Notes under the pieces: model-generated | Databases searched by the model: none | What the model saw: only the letters and a program-made list of their open reading frames with translations | Told to the model about the DNA's origin: nothing | Origin: Knoellia sp. S7-12 | Lineage (GTDB): Bacteria > Actinomycetota > Actinomycetes > Actinomycetales > Dermatophilaceae | Length of the DNA stretch: 64,000 nucleotides | Assembly (NCBI RefSeq): GCF_040518285.1 | Contig: NZ_CP155449.1 | Span: forward strand, 3,286,001-3,350,000 | Direction: 5' to 3' | Part shown: positions 8,707 to 17,496 of the stretch, in pieces | How positions within the stretch are numbered: position 1 is the first letter of the stretch | How the letters are laid out: every line of letters starts with the position of its first letter | Program-made: the position numbers and the translations under genes

Positions 8707-8785
8707 GTCCCGAACCACCCAATTGGACGGTTCGGGACGTTGAAGGTTGCACGTCCCCAACCGTCAAATTGGATGAGTTGGGGAC
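8707..8785. repeat. tandem twin hairpins between greA and ilvA
   Basis: Two hairpins in tandem. The first (8707-8738) has arms GTCCCGAACC and GGTTCGGGAC; the second (8753-8785) has arms GTCCCCAAC and GTTGGGGAC. Both loops contain AATTGGA. The arms differ by a G-C to C-G exchange that keeps pairing. They lie between convergent genes, so they may terminate ilvA transcription. Confidence 0.75.
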
Positions 8786-8828
8786 GGTCTGGCCGGCAGC
8801 AGTTTCAGCAGTCCAGCGATCCATCAGT

Positions 8829-10085
8829 TCAGGCTTGGGCTTCTCTGTCGTGGATAACGACGTAGCCCTTGGCGCGCATGGCTGCGAGGACGCGCTCGCG
8901 GTGCTCGGGGCCACGCGTTTCGAGCCGCAGGGCGATCTCGACCTCGTCGACGTTGATCTGCGGACCCGTGCGAATGTGCTCGATCTCGAGGATGTTGGCG
9001 TCGACACCGGCGCAGTCGGCGAGGATGGCGGCCAGGGAGCCGGGTGTGTCGGGGACACGCACCGAGAACTGCAGGTAGCGGCCGGCTGCAACCAGTCCGT
9101 GCCGGATGATCCGCAGCATGAGGAGCGGGTCGATGTTGCCCCCCGACAGGACCGCCACGACCGGTCCTTCGATCTTCTCGGACTCGGAAGTCTCGGTCTC
9201 GGAGATCTCCAGGAGCCAGCCGACGGCTGAGGCACCCGCCGGTTCGACGACAAGTTTGGCCCGCTCGAGGAGGAAGAGCAGGGCGCGCGACATGCCGCCC
9301 TCGCTCACAGTCTCGACGCTGTCGACGAGGTCGCGCACGAGTGGGAAGGTCACGTCACCAGGCAGGCCGACGGCGATCCCGTCGGCCATGGTCGACATTT
9401 TCGCAGCGGCCAGCGGGTGCCCCGCGGCCAGGGATGCCGGGTATGCCGCGGCTTGCTCGGCCTGCACGCCGATGATGCGCACATCAGGCTTGAGTTCTCG
9501 GACGGCGACGGCGATACCGGCGAGCAGTCCGCCGCCGCCGAGTCCGACAACGATCGTCTTGACGTCGGGGCACTGCTCAAGGATCTCGAGGCCACAGGTG
9601 CCCTGTCCGGCCACGATGTCGTCGTGGTCGAACGGGTGGATGAGGATCGCACCGGTCTGCTGCGCCCAGGCCCGGGCGTGGACGAGGCTCTCGTCGAGGG
9701 TCTCGCCAATCTGCTCGATCGTGGCGCCGTAGGCCTTGGTGGCCGACACCTTGGGCATCGGCGCGCGCACAGGCATGTAGACCTTGACCGCGATGCCGAG
9801 CATCTGTCCGGCGAGGGCGACACCCTGCGCGTGGTTGCCCGCGCTGGCGGCGACGACACCCCGCGCCTTCTCGTCAGCGGTGAGGTGGAACATGCGGTTG
9901 TAGGCGCCACGGATCTTGAAGGACCCGGCGCGCTGGAGGTTCTCGCACTTGAGAAAGACGTCGGCGCCGACTCGCGCCGACAGACCGCGGTTGAACTCCA
10001 TGGGTGTGGGAGCAATGACGGTGGAGAGCAGGTCAGCGGCGGCGCGGATCTGCGCGACCGTCACCGACGACGATGTGGGTGTCAT
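8829..10085 (-). CDS. ilvA: threonine ammonia-lyase with ACT domain
   Basis: A PLP enzyme converting threonine to 2-oxobutanoate and ammonia. The 418-residue protein has the PLP Lys in AGSFKIRGAYNR (K57), the phosphate-binding loop VVGLGGGGLLAG, and one C-terminal ACT domain beginning LQFSVRVPDTPGSLAAIL. A single ACT domain is common in catabolic and short biosynthetic forms. The start at 10085 has no ribosome site, but TACTCT sits six bases upstream, which indicates a leaderless transcript; an in-frame upstream extension is Cys-rich noise from the twin hairpins. Confidence 0.92.
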   Translation of the reverse strand: MTPTSSSVTVAQIRAAADLLSTVIAPTPMEFNRGLSARVGADVFLKCENLQRAGSFKIRGAYNRMFHLTADEKARGVVAASAGNHAQGVALAGQMLGIAVKVYMPVRAPMPKVSATKAYGATIEQIGETLDESLVHARAWAQQTGAILIHPFDHDDIVAGQGTCGLEILEQCPDVKTIVVGLGGGGLLAGIAVAVRELKPDVRIIGVQAEQAAAYPASLAAGHPLAAAKMSTMADGIAVGLPGDVTFPLVRDLVDSVETVSEGGMSRALLFLLERAKLVVEPAGASAVGWLLEISETETSESEKIEGPVVAVLSGGNIDPLLMLRIIRHGLVAAGRYLQFSVRVPDTPGSLAAILADCAGVDANILEIEHIRTGPQINVDEVEIALRLETRGPEHRERVLAAMRAKGYVVIHDREAQA

Positions 10086-10091
10086 GGCGCG

Positions 10092-10097
10092 AGAGTA
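10092..10097 (-). promoter_or_regulatory. -10 box (TACTCT), leaderless ilvA promoter
   Basis: TACTCT, then CGCGCC, then ATG. The spacing is identical to uppS, metB, fadH and ispE. Confidence 0.6.
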
Positions 10098-10130
10098 TCG
10101 ACCGCCGGGCACGCACGTCGCCCCGCCTGT

Positions 10131-10201
10131 GCACTGCTGCGGTGAGGCGCAGCAATGCTCACCCAACCCTGTGCACTGCTGCGGTGGGGCGCAGCAGTGC
10201 A
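10131..10201. repeat. tandem twin hairpins between permease and ilvA genes
   Basis: The first hairpin (10131-10158) pairs GCACTGCTGCG with CGCAGCAATGC, one mismatch. The second (10172-10201) pairs TGCACTGCTGCG with CGCAGCAGTGCA perfectly around GTGGGG. The two are near copies. They lie past the permease stop and upstream of the ilvA promoter. Confidence 0.75.
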
Positions 10202-10271
10202 CCAGGGTGACCGCGCCCTATCCATCGCAGACCGCCGGCCCAGGCGAGGTGGCGTGCGCCTGCTCAGCCGC

Positions 10272-11120
10272 TCAGTCGGTGGTGCGCTTGTTGAAGGCCC
10301 GCAGAGCCAGCGGGGCGATGATCAGCGTGATCGCGACGGACCAGATGATCGTCGAGAGCTCGGGGTTCTGCAGGGGCCACGGCGCATCGGCTCGCACCGG
10401 GGACCCACCCACGCCCCAGTTGTCGCGCATGGCCTGGGTGAGAGAACTGATCGGGTTCCATTCCGCGATGGTGCGCAACACCGGAGGCATGACCTCGGTG
10501 CGCGCGAACGCGTTGGAGAGGAAGGTGATCGGGAAGATCGTCGTGAACATCAACCCGTTGACGGCCTCGACCGAACGCATCGCCGAGCCGACAAGGATGC
10601 CGACCCAGATCATCGCGAAGCCGAAGATCAGGAGCAGGGCGTAGCCCAGCAGACCCTTGAGCACGCCTTCGTTGATCCGCCACCCGATGAACAGCCCGGT
10701 CACCGACATGACCGCGACGCCGATGCTCGAGTGGATGAGTGCCGCGATGCTGCGGGACACGAGGATTGACGAGCGCTGGATCGGCAGGGAGCGCAGTCGG
10801 TCGACCATGCCCTTGCCGATGTCGGTGTTGAGGCCGATGGCGACGATGAACGCGCTGAACGCGATCGTCTGCGCCATGATCCCCGGCAGGAGCCAGGGCT
10901 TGTAGTCGACGCCCGGCACCTGGATGGAGCCACCGAAGACATAGGCGAAGAGCAGCACGAACATGATCGGCTGGATCGTCACATCGGTGAGCATCTCGGG
11001 CTGGCGCTTGATGTGGGTGAGGTTGCGCCGGACCAGGGTCGTGATCTGGCGGAGCTGACCCGCGCCAGAGGGTCGCGGAGCGGTGCGGTCGAGGACCGCG
11101 GCTTGCGTGGCGGCGCTCAT
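10272..11120 (-). CDS. ABC-2 type export permease (DrrB-like)
   Basis: A 282-residue permease with six hydrophobic segments and the ABC-2 pattern of daunorubicin-type exporters: RRNLTHIKRQPEMLTDVTIQPIMFVLLFAYVFGG near the N-terminus, then MVDRLRSLPI and EWNPISSLTQAMRDN. It should form a membrane complex with the ATPase encoded just upstream, whose stop it overlaps (ATGA). The substrate is unknown; the linked VOC protein hints at drug handling. Confidence 0.88.
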   Translation of the reverse strand: MSAATQAAVLDRTAPRPSGAGQLRQITTLVRRNLTHIKRQPEMLTDVTIQPIMFVLLFAYVFGGSIQVPGVDYKPWLLPGIMAQTIAFSAFIVAIGLNTDIGKGMVDRLRSLPIQRSSILVSRSIAALIHSSIGVAVMSVTGLFIGWRINEGVLKGLLGYALLLIFGFAMIWVGILVGSAMRSVEAVNGLMFTTIFPITFLSNAFARTEVMPPVLRTIAEWNPISSLTQAMRDNWGVGGSPVRADAPWPLQNPELSTIIWSVAITLIIAPLALRAFNKRTTD

Positions 11121-12088
11121 GCCGACACCTCTTCCTGGTTGCTCGTGTCTTCGGCCTTGTGTCCGGTGAGCGCGAGGAAGACGTCATCGAGGCTCGGACG
11201 TTGCATGCCGAGGTCGTCGACCTCGATGCCGGCTTCATCAAGTTGCGTCGCGATGCGCGTCAGGGCACCGACGTCGCCCCCGGGAGCGACGAGCTTGCGG
11301 GCGTCGGCGTCGACGTGGACCTCGCCGACGACTCCACGGAGCAGCTCGGCCGCCTGGTGGACCTCGTCGTGGCGCGACACGGTCACGACGAGGCTGGCAG
11401 CGCCCGACTGGTTCTTGAGCTCCAGCGGCGTGCCCTGGGCGATGATCTTGCCCTTGTCGATGACCACGATGTTGTCAGCGAGCTGGTCGGCCTCGTCGAG
11501 GTACTGAGTCGTGAGGAGCAGCGTTGTGCCGTCCCGCACGAGGTCGCGCAGGACGTCCCAGAGCTCGACGCGGCTGCGCGGGTCGAGGCCGGTCGTCGGC
11601 TCGTCGAGGAACAGCACCGGCGGGTGGGCGATCAGGCTCACCGCGAGGTCGATGCGTCGCCGCATGCCGCCGGAGTAGTCCTTGACGACCTTGTCGCCCG
11701 CCTCGGTCAGTGAGAACTGCTCGAGCAACTCATCGGTCCGCTTGCGCACGAATCCGCGGTCGAGGCCGTAGAGATCACCGATGAGGCGGAGGTTCTCGCG
11801 ACCGGTGAGCAGGTCGTCGACCGTGGCACTCTGGGCGGTGAGGCCCATGCTCGCGCGCACCGCCTCGGGTTCGGCGACCACGTCGTGACCGGCGACGCGG
11901 GCAGACCCACTCGTGGGAACGGCCAGCGTCGTCATCATCCGCACTGTCGTGGTCTTGCCCGCTCCGTTGGGCCCGAGCAGACCGAAGACGGACCCCTTGG
12001 GCACCACGAAACTGACGTCGTCGACGGCGGTGAAGTCACCGAACTTCTTGACGAGACTCTCGGCCTCGATGACGTGATCGCTGGTCAT
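11117..12088 (-). CDS. ABC exporter ATPase (DrrA-like)
   Basis: A 323-residue ATPase with Walker A GPNGAGKTTT, signature DYSGGMRRRIDLA, Walker B VLFLDEPTTGLDP and a C-terminal DUF4162-type extension (QRPSLDDVFLALTGHKAED) typical of DrrA. It powers the adjacent permease. It overlaps the VOC gene upstream and the permease gene downstream by four bases each, so all three are one operon. Confidence 0.92.
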   Translation of the reverse strand: MTSDHVIEAESLVKKFGDFTAVDDVSFVVPKGSVFGLLGPNGAGKTTTVRMMTTLAVPTSGSARVAGHDVVAEPEAVRASMGLTAQSATVDDLLTGRENLRLIGDLYGLDRGFVRKRTDELLEQFSLTEAGDKVVKDYSGGMRRRIDLAVSLIAHPPVLFLDEPTTGLDPRSRVELWDVLRDLVRDGTTLLLTTQYLDEADQLADNIVVIDKGKIIAQGTPLELKNQSGAASLVVTVSRHDEVHQAAELLRGVVGEVHVDADARKLVAPGGDVGALTRIATQLDEAGIEVDDLGMQRPSLDDVFLALTGHKAEDTSNQEEVSA

Positions 12089-12513
12089 GACGGCTCCCCG
12101 CAGAGGCAGAACGGATGTCCGGCCGGGTCGAGGTAGACCTTGAAGCTGCCGCTCTCGCTCGGCTGCTCCGCAGCCACAGTGGCTCCGGCAGCGAGCACCG
12201 CGGGCTCAGCCGCGGCGATGACGGGCACCGCGAAGTCCAGGTGGAATTGCTGGGGATGCGAGCCTGCGGGCCACGTCGGTGCGACGAAGTCGTCGATGCG
12301 CTGGAAGGCGAGGGTCGTCCGACCATCGAGCCGGTCAGGTGCAATGACCCCACCCGGGGGCTCCAGGGTGGCCCAGTCGCGGTCAGAGTCCGCCTCAAGG
12401 CTCCAGCCGAGGACTTCACCATAGAAACGACCGAGCTCGAGAGCATCGGGGCAGTCAAGGACGACGAGGTCGAGAAGGGGACGAACAGCAGATGGAGCGG
12501 CGTCTTCACTCAT
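12085..12513 (-). CDS. VOC/glyoxalase-fold protein
   Basis: A 142-residue protein of the vicinal oxygen chelate fold, with paired modules seen in LDLVVLDCPDALELGRFYGEVLGW and the C-terminal VYLDPAGHPFCLC. Members include dioxygenases, glyoxalases and drug-binding resistance proteins; motifs do not decide which. It is the first gene of the DrrAB-like operon. The start at 12513 has TAGGCT seven bases upstream and no ribosome site, so it is probably leaderless. Confidence 0.82.
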   Translation of the reverse strand: MSEDAAPSAVRPLLDLVVLDCPDALELGRFYGEVLGWSLEADSDRDWATLEPPGGVIAPDRLDGRTTLAFQRIDDFVAPTWPAGSHPQQFHLDFAVPVIAAAEPAVLAAGATVAAEQPSESGSFKVYLDPAGHPFCLCGEPS

Positions 12514-12520
12514 GCCAACG

Positions 12521-12526
12521 AGCCTA
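12521..12526 (-). promoter_or_regulatory. -10 box (TAGGCT), leaderless promoter of the VOC/DrrAB operon
   Basis: TAGGCT, seven bases, then ATG. It would drive all three genes. Confidence 0.55.
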
Positions 12527-12570
12527 GAGCCGGCCACCGACAGCGCCCACCCCCTTTTCGGGGAAAGCCC

Positions 12571-13881
12571 TCAGACCACGGTTCGAGCGAGCGCGCGCGC
12601 CGCCTGCGGGTACGCGTGCCCGAGCAGGCCACAGGCAAAGAGCACGTATGCCGTGTCGACGCCGTGCGTCGCAGCCGCAGGGACCGTCCACCCGCCGGCA
12701 TGGTCGCTCACGAGCGCGCCAAGGACACCGTCAGCCACTCCGTCCGGGCCGTGCCGCAGCACACCGCCGGACCCGAGGACGAGTCCGACGTCGGCGAGCG
12801 GGCGCGGCCTGTCTCCGACGACCCGCGGACGACCGTGCCGTCGCGCAGCAACCACCGCGGCCACCCGGGCCAGGTCGGACTCGTGCACCCACTCCCCCGG
12901 CGTCGACGCGCGGTGACCAGTCGCGGAGGCGACGTGAGCGGCATACGCATCGGTTCCGGACGACAGCGCAAGGTGCTCGCGAGCAGCGGCCTCGACGATG
13001 CCGAGAGCGTTCCACCGCATGCCCAGGTCGGCCTCGACGGTGCGTTCGTGCCACATCGAGCCGGCGACGTCGCGCTCGATCTCGGCGTCCTCTCCCTGGG
13101 GTCGGAGCACCGAGTAGACGTCGGTCGTCGCGCCACCGATGTCGATGACCATGACGTCCTCACCGCGCACGTCGGCCAGCAGCTCGACCCCTTGAAGGAC
13201 GGCATCGGGGGTTGCCGCACGGACCAGCTCGGTGAATCCCCGCCCTCGGGACAGGCCTTTGCCGCCGATGACGTGCTCGAGGAAGGCTGCCCGGATGGCT
13301 CCACGCGCGGCATCCGGGGCGATGACCCCGATGCGCGGAAGGACGTTGCTCGTGACGCTGTGACGACGCCCGGTTCGCTCGAGCTCGGCCGACACCTCGA
13401 GGGAGACCTCGGCGTTGCCGGCGACGACGATGGGCATGGTGACGCGGGCATTGGCCAGTCGAGTTGCATTGTGTCGCAACACATCTGCGTTGCCACCGTC
13501 AGTCCCGCCGACCAGAAGCACGAGGTCGGGTGCGGCCGCTCGCAACTCGCGCACCCCCTCCCCCGACAGCAGGCCCCCCGACACGTGGACGACCCGACCG
13601 CCCGCTGACAGGGCCACCCGGTGCCCCGCCTCCGCCGTCACCTCGCGTTCGTAGCCCACGACGGCGATACGCAGCCCGCCGCCTGCGGACGAGCAGACGA
13701 GCGTCTCGGTTACGGGACCATGGGAGGCGAGCGCACGGCATACGCCATCCACTCCGTCCATGACGTCGGTGTCAACGGTCGTCGGGTGAGACGCTGCTGC
13801 GACCAACACGCCGGACGACACGTCGACGAGGACGGCCTTCGTGAAGGTCGACCCGACATCGACGCAGAGGACGAGTGACAC
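12571..13881 (-). CDS. MutL-like ATPase (glutamate mutase accessory family)
   Basis: A 436-residue actin/Hsp70-fold protein of the MutL/GlmL family: phosphate-1 motif LCVDVGSTFTKAVLVD, phosphate-2 motif VMVIDIGGATTDVYSV, and LVLLVGGTDGGN. In glutamate-mutase operons this protein accompanies the B12-dependent mutase subunits; none are in this window, so it is an orphan and may be a reactivating chaperone for another enzyme. The GTG at 13881 lies one base after the metB stop, so translation is coupled to metB. Confidence 0.78.
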   Translation of the reverse strand: MSLVLCVDVGSTFTKAVLVDVSSGVLVAAASHPTTVDTDVMDGVDGVCRALASHGPVTETLVCSSAGGGLRIAVVGYEREVTAEAGHRVALSAGGRVVHVSGGLLSGEGVRELRAAAPDLVLLVGGTDGGNADVLRHNATRLANARVTMPIVVAGNAEVSLEVSAELERTGRRHSVTSNVLPRIGVIAPDAARGAIRAAFLEHVIGGKGLSRGRGFTELVRAATPDAVLQGVELLADVRGEDVMVIDIGGATTDVYSVLRPQGEDAEIERDVAGSMWHERTVEADLGMRWNALGIVEAAAREHLALSSGTDAYAAHVASATGHRASTPGEWVHESDLARVAAVVAARRHGRPRVVGDRPRPLADVGLVLGSGGVLRHGPDGVADGVLGALVSDHAGGWTVPAAATHGVDTAYVLFACGLLGHAYPQAARALARTVV

Positions 13882-13882
13882 G

Positions 13883-15070
13883 TCAGGTGAGGCGGTCCAG
13901 AGCCTGCTTGAGGTCGGCGATGAGGTCTTCGACGTCCTCGATGCCGACGGAGAGCCGGATGAGATCCGACGGGACCTCGAGCTCGGTGCCCGCGACCGAA
14001 GCATGGGTCATGCGTCCCGGGTGCTCGATCAGCGACTCGACTCCACCGAGCGACTCACCAAGCGTCCAGATCTGCGTCTCGGCGCACACCTTGACGGCGA
14101 CGTCCTCGCCGCCCTTGACGCGGAAGGCGACCATGCCGCCGAAGCGCTTCATCTGGCGCGCCGCGACCTCATGGCCGGGGTGGTCGGGCAGGCCCGGGTA
14201 GTGGACCGCGGTGACGCCGTCGTGCCCCTGGAGGAACTCGACGACCTTCTCGGCGTTGTCGCAGTGGCGTTCCATGCGGATGGCGAGCGTCTTGAGCCCG
14301 CGCTGCACGACCCACGAGTCGAACGGCCCGGCGATGGCACCCATCGAGTTCTGGTGGAAGGCAACCCGATCGCTCGCGGACTCGTTGTCGAACCACGGGA
14401 CGGTGACGCCGTGACCGACGACGACGGCGCCACCGACGACGTCGGAGTGGCCGCCGCAGTATTTCGTCGTCGAGTGCAGGACGAGGTCGGCGCCGTCCGC
14501 AAGGGGCTGCTGGAGGTAGGGCGAGGCGAAGGTGTTGTCCACGACGAGCAGCGCGCCGGCCTCGTGCGCGATCTCGGCGAGCGCCTTGATGTCGGCGATG
14601 CCGAGCATGGGGTTCGTGGGCGTCTCGACCCAGATGATGCGGGTCCTGCCCGGCTGGATCGCAGCGCGCACGGCGTCGTTGTCGGCGATCGCGGCGATGG
14701 TGTGCTCGACGCCCCAGTGGGACAGGACCTTGTTGAAGAGACGGTAGGTGCCGCCATAGGCATCCGAGGGCACGACGACGTGGTCGCCGGGGCTGAGGAG
14801 CGCACGGAGCACGGTGTCCTCGGCGGCGAGACCGGACGCGAACGCAAACCCACGCTCACCACCCTCGAGCGCGGCGAACCCGGTCTCGAGCGCAGTGCGC
14901 GTCGGGTTGGCGGAGCGGCTGTACTCGTAGCCGTTGCGGAACCCGCCGATGCCGTCCTGCTTGTAGGTCGACGTCTGGTAGATCGGGGTCACGACGGCAC
15001 CCGTCGTGGGGTCCGGGTCCTGCCCTGCGTGGAGGGCGCGGGTGGAGAAGCCGAGGGTCTCGTCAGTCAT
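13883..15070 (-). CDS. metB: cystathionine gamma-synthase / PLP transsulfuration enzyme
   Basis: A 395-residue Cys/Met-metabolism PLP enzyme, with the PLP lysine at K203 in LHSTTKYCGGHSD, TPIYQTSTY and ETPTNPMLGIADI. It is most like actinobacterial MetB, which joins an activated homoserine to cysteine and can also act as gamma-lyase. cbs lies about 6 kb away, so the pair could run transsulfuration in either direction. It is leaderless: TACCCT stands six bases before the ATG and overlaps a GTATGCCG word, which leaves no room for a SAM riboswitch. Confidence 0.9.
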   Translation of the reverse strand: MTDETLGFSTRALHAGQDPDPTTGAVVTPIYQTSTYKQDGIGGFRNGYEYSRSANPTRTALETGFAALEGGERGFAFASGLAAEDTVLRALLSPGDHVVVPSDAYGGTYRLFNKVLSHWGVEHTIAAIADNDAVRAAIQPGRTRIIWVETPTNPMLGIADIKALAEIAHEAGALLVVDNTFASPYLQQPLADGADLVLHSTTKYCGGHSDVVGGAVVVGHGVTVPWFDNESASDRVAFHQNSMGAIAGPFDSWVVQRGLKTLAIRMERHCDNAEKVVEFLQGHDGVTAVHYPGLPDHPGHEVAARQMKRFGGMVAFRVKGGEDVAVKVCAETQIWTLGESLGGVESLIEHPGRMTHASVAGTELEVPSDLIRLSVGIEDVEDLIADLKQALDRLT

Positions 15071-15076
15071 GACGAC

Positions 15077-15082
15077 AGGGTA
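15077..15082 (-). promoter_or_regulatory. -10 box (TACCCT), leaderless metB promoter
   Basis: TACCCT, then GTCGTC, then ATG. The TAC is shared with a CGGCATAC word. Confidence 0.6.
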
Positions 15083-15127
15083 TGCCGCGTGGTCCCGACC
15101 GCTTCGGGCGAGCCGGTTCGGCTCGCG

Positions 15128-16123
15128 TCAGCCGAGCCGTTTCTGCCACTCGCGCAGGATGGCCGTGGTCCGGTAGCCGAGCGCCTCGTTGACCGCGATC
15201 ATCGGCCCGTTCTCCTGGGCGTTCCAGGTGCGGACGATCCTGGTCTGGGGGGACTCGGCGCGCAACGTGCGCATGTTGGCGGCCTTGACTGCTGCGCCGA
15301 GCCCGTGGCCGCGGTGCTCGCGGAGAACGAGAGTGTCCTGCTGATAGGCGAGAACCGGCTCCGCCGTGGGGATCTGCAGCTGGGTGAAGGCGACGAGCCG
15401 GCCGGTGTCGAGGTGGCGGGCCACGGACTCGACGGCGCGGCGGCCGCTCTTCGCCGTCGCCTCGCGCTCACCCTTGAGCCGCTCGACGTCCCAGTCCTCC
15501 TCCTCGAAGTCGAGGTCGCCGAGCGGGACGTCGGTGCTCATGCGCCGCTGCAGATGGGCGCGATCCTCGAGCCACTCGTCCTTCGTGTCATCAGTGGACG
15601 TCTCGATGACGTATCCCGGTGTGTCGCTTGCCTGCTCGTGTCGATACCCGGTGACATCGAGGTCGTTGCGGTGGTTCGTCTGGGCCATGTCGAAGCCGTG
15701 GATGCGCGCGAATGCCTCCCCCGGATCCGTGCCGTCCTTCGGGTATGCCGTCTCCGTCACGAGAGACGTCCGGCCGGCCCCTCGCGCCACCTCGGTGACG
15801 TGGTCGAACATCGTGGTCCCGATGCCGAGGCGACGGTGATCAGGATGGACCGCGAGGTCGAGCAGGGCCAGCTCGGGGTTGTCCCGCAGCGGCATCGCGA
15901 GGTTCGCGCTGGACAGGACCCGACCTGCGTCGTCCACGGCCGCGAGGTAGCGCCGGTCCCACGCCGAGGACGCCTCGCGGGCCCGTAGTGAAGCCATCGA
16001 CCAGGCGTCGTGATCGTCACCCATCGTGGCCACGGTCGAGGCGACGAAGACGTCGTTCCACTCGACCGCCAGATCGGCTTGGGCGGGGTCGAGCGTGGTG
16101 ACGCGAACGATGCGGACGGACAT
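15128..16123 (-). CDS. tandem GNAT acetyltransferase
   Basis: 331 residues holding two GNAT folds. The first carries LLDLAVHPDHRRLGIGTTMFDHV, where the R-x-x-G-x-G/A loop binds acetyl-CoA. The second carries DTLVLREHRGHGLGAAVKAANMRTL. Two-domain GNATs include MshD, the last enzyme of mycothiol synthesis, but I see nothing that fixes the substrate. The start at 16123 follows GAGG; a longer open frame upstream is not protein-like. Confidence 0.82.
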   Translation of the reverse strand: MSVRIVRVTTLDPAQADLAVEWNDVFVASTVATMGDDHDAWSMASLRAREASSAWDRRYLAAVDDAGRVLSSANLAMPLRDNPELALLDLAVHPDHRRLGIGTTMFDHVTEVARGAGRTSLVTETAYPKDGTDPGEAFARIHGFDMAQTNHRNDLDVTGYRHEQASDTPGYVIETSTDDTKDEWLEDRAHLQRRMSTDVPLGDLDFEEEDWDVERLKGEREATAKSGRRAVESVARHLDTGRLVAFTQLQIPTAEPVLAYQQDTLVLREHRGHGLGAAVKAANMRTLRAESPQTRIVRTWNAQENGPMIAVNEALGYRTTAILREWQKRLG

Positions 16124-16182
16124 GCCCTCATGGTCCTCGCCCGAGGAGTCCCGATGCCACCGATTTCCGACTGCGCGAGGAG

Positions 16183-17379
16183 TCAGCCGGGCTGGGTGGA
16201 ACGGAGCGCCTCCTCGAAGTGTGGCAGCGACGCCTCGATCGTGGCCATGGTTGCGGTGAGGCAGATCCGGAAGTACCCGGGAGTTTCGAAGAGGGCGCCG
16301 GGCATGACGAGCACTCCGCGCTGCGCAAGGTCCGCAACGAAGGCCTCGTCGTCCGGGATCGGCGACTTGGGGAAGAGATAGAACGTGCCCTCTGGTGAGG
16401 CCACGGTGTAGCCCATCTCGCGCAGGGCGGTGACGAACCGGTCGCGTTTGGTCTGGAGGTGGGCGACGTCGATCGACAGTTCCTCGAGACGTGGCACCGC
16501 GTGTTGCATCACCGCGTTGGGGAACAGCCAACCGGCAGCGATCTGGACGCTCTCGAAGGCCTCGAGCAGTGGGTCCGCGTCGGGCATCGCCGGCGGAATG
16601 GCGAGGTAGCCCAGGCGCTGACCGGGCGCAAGGAGCGTCTTGCCGTAGCTGTAACAGAGCAGGGTCCACGGATAGAACTCCGCGGGACTGTGGAATGTCG
16701 CGCCGTCAAAGACGATGCGGTTGTAGGGCTCGTCCGAGATGAGGTAGATCCGCCGGCCGTTGCGCGCTGACGCCTCCTCGAGCAGGTCGGCAAGAGCCCG
16801 GAGCGTCTCCGGTGGATAGACCCGGCCGGTCGGGTTGTTGGGCGAGTTGACGATGACGATGCGTGTGCGCGCTGTGATGACGGCGGCGATGGCCTCGAGA
16901 TCGAGGTCAAAACTGGGCTGCAGCGCATTGACCTTGATCGGGACGAGTCCGGCCTCGACGGCGAGGGCCTCATAGAGGAACCACGGTGGAAGGGAGTAGA
17001 CGACCTCGTCGCCTGGGTCCGCCACCACCTTCATGGACACCGTGATCGCACCGAATCCGCCCGTCGACATGCGGATGCGATCGGCCGTCCACGGCAGGTC
17101 AACGACCTTGCGAAGCGCGGCCGCCGCAGCCTCCTGTGCGGCGAGTTCACTCTGTTTGTAGGCAAACCAGAGTTCGTCCTGTGGCAGCGCGGCGTCTCGC
17201 AGCGCCTCGACATATTCGGAGGTGGCCATCTCGTGTGGATCGCCGAAGGTGAAGTCGAAGACTTCGGGGTCGAGCCGACGCTTGTCGTACCCGGAGTGGC
17301 GCAGGAACGCGAAGAGCTTTCGGAACGGAGTGACGTCCTGAATCCGTCGGCTCCGATCAGACACGGGTTGATCAGGCAT
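16183..17379 (-). CDS. class I/II aminotransferase
   Basis: A fold-type I PLP aminotransferase of 398 residues: NNPTGR at 181-186, [13 protein letters not shown], and the PLP lysine K247 in [15 protein letters not shown]. It resembles aspartate/aromatic aminotransferase-like proteins; the amino donor cannot be told. It is probably leaderless, with TACCGT six bases before the ATG, and divergent from msrA. Confidence 0.88.
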   Translation of the reverse strand: MPDQPVSDRSRRIQDVTPFRKLFAFLRHSGYDKRRLDPEVFDFTFGDPHEMATSEYVEALRDAALPQDELWFAYKQSELAAQEAAAAALRKVVDLPWTADRIRMSTGGFGAITVSMKVVADPGDEVVYSLPPWFLYEALAVEAGLVPIKVNALQPSFDLDLEAIAAVITARTRIVIVNSPNNPTGRVYPPETLRALADLLEEASARNGRRIYLISDEPYNRIVFDGATFHSPAEFYPWTLLCYSYGKTLLAPGQRLGYLAIPPAMPDADPLLEAFESVQIAAGWLFPNAVMQHAVPRLEELSIDVAHLQTKRDRFVTALREMGYTVASPEGTFYLFPKSPIPDDEAFVADLAQRGVLVMPGALFETPGYFRICLTATMATIEASLPHFEEALRSTQPG

Positions 17380-17385
17380 CTCTTC

Positions 17386-17391
17386 ACGGTA
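17386..17391 (-). promoter_or_regulatory. -10 box (TACCGT), leaderless aminotransferase promoter
   Basis: TACCGT, then GAAGAG, then ATG. The 117-base gap to msrA also holds TTGGGGA and TCCCCAA arms about 35 bases apart upstream of the msrA ribosome site. Confidence 0.5.
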
Positions 17392-17496
17392 GGGGCGCAG
17401 GTCCCGTCGCGTCCGCCAGTCGCCGCAGCTCGTTGGGGAATCATTGAGTCCTGCGGAACATTGAACGAGGGAGTCCCCAATGATCAGGAGTGCCCC

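Noticed and set aside
8068-8760. 230-codon minus-strand frame opposite greA
   Set aside because: It runs through the greA terminator and the twin hairpins; no family match.
12115-13608. 497-codon plus-strand frame opposite the MutL-like gene
   Set aside because: Antisense shadow; no motifs.
15071-15127. SAM riboswitch upstream of metB
   Set aside because: The gap is short, and the -10 box six bases before the ATG leaves no leader.
13841-15988. 715-codon open frame on the plus strand opposite metB and the GNAT gene
   Set aside because: It is antisense to two clear genes; its Arg/Gly/Asp-rich translation resembles no family. Long antisense frames are expected at this G+C content.
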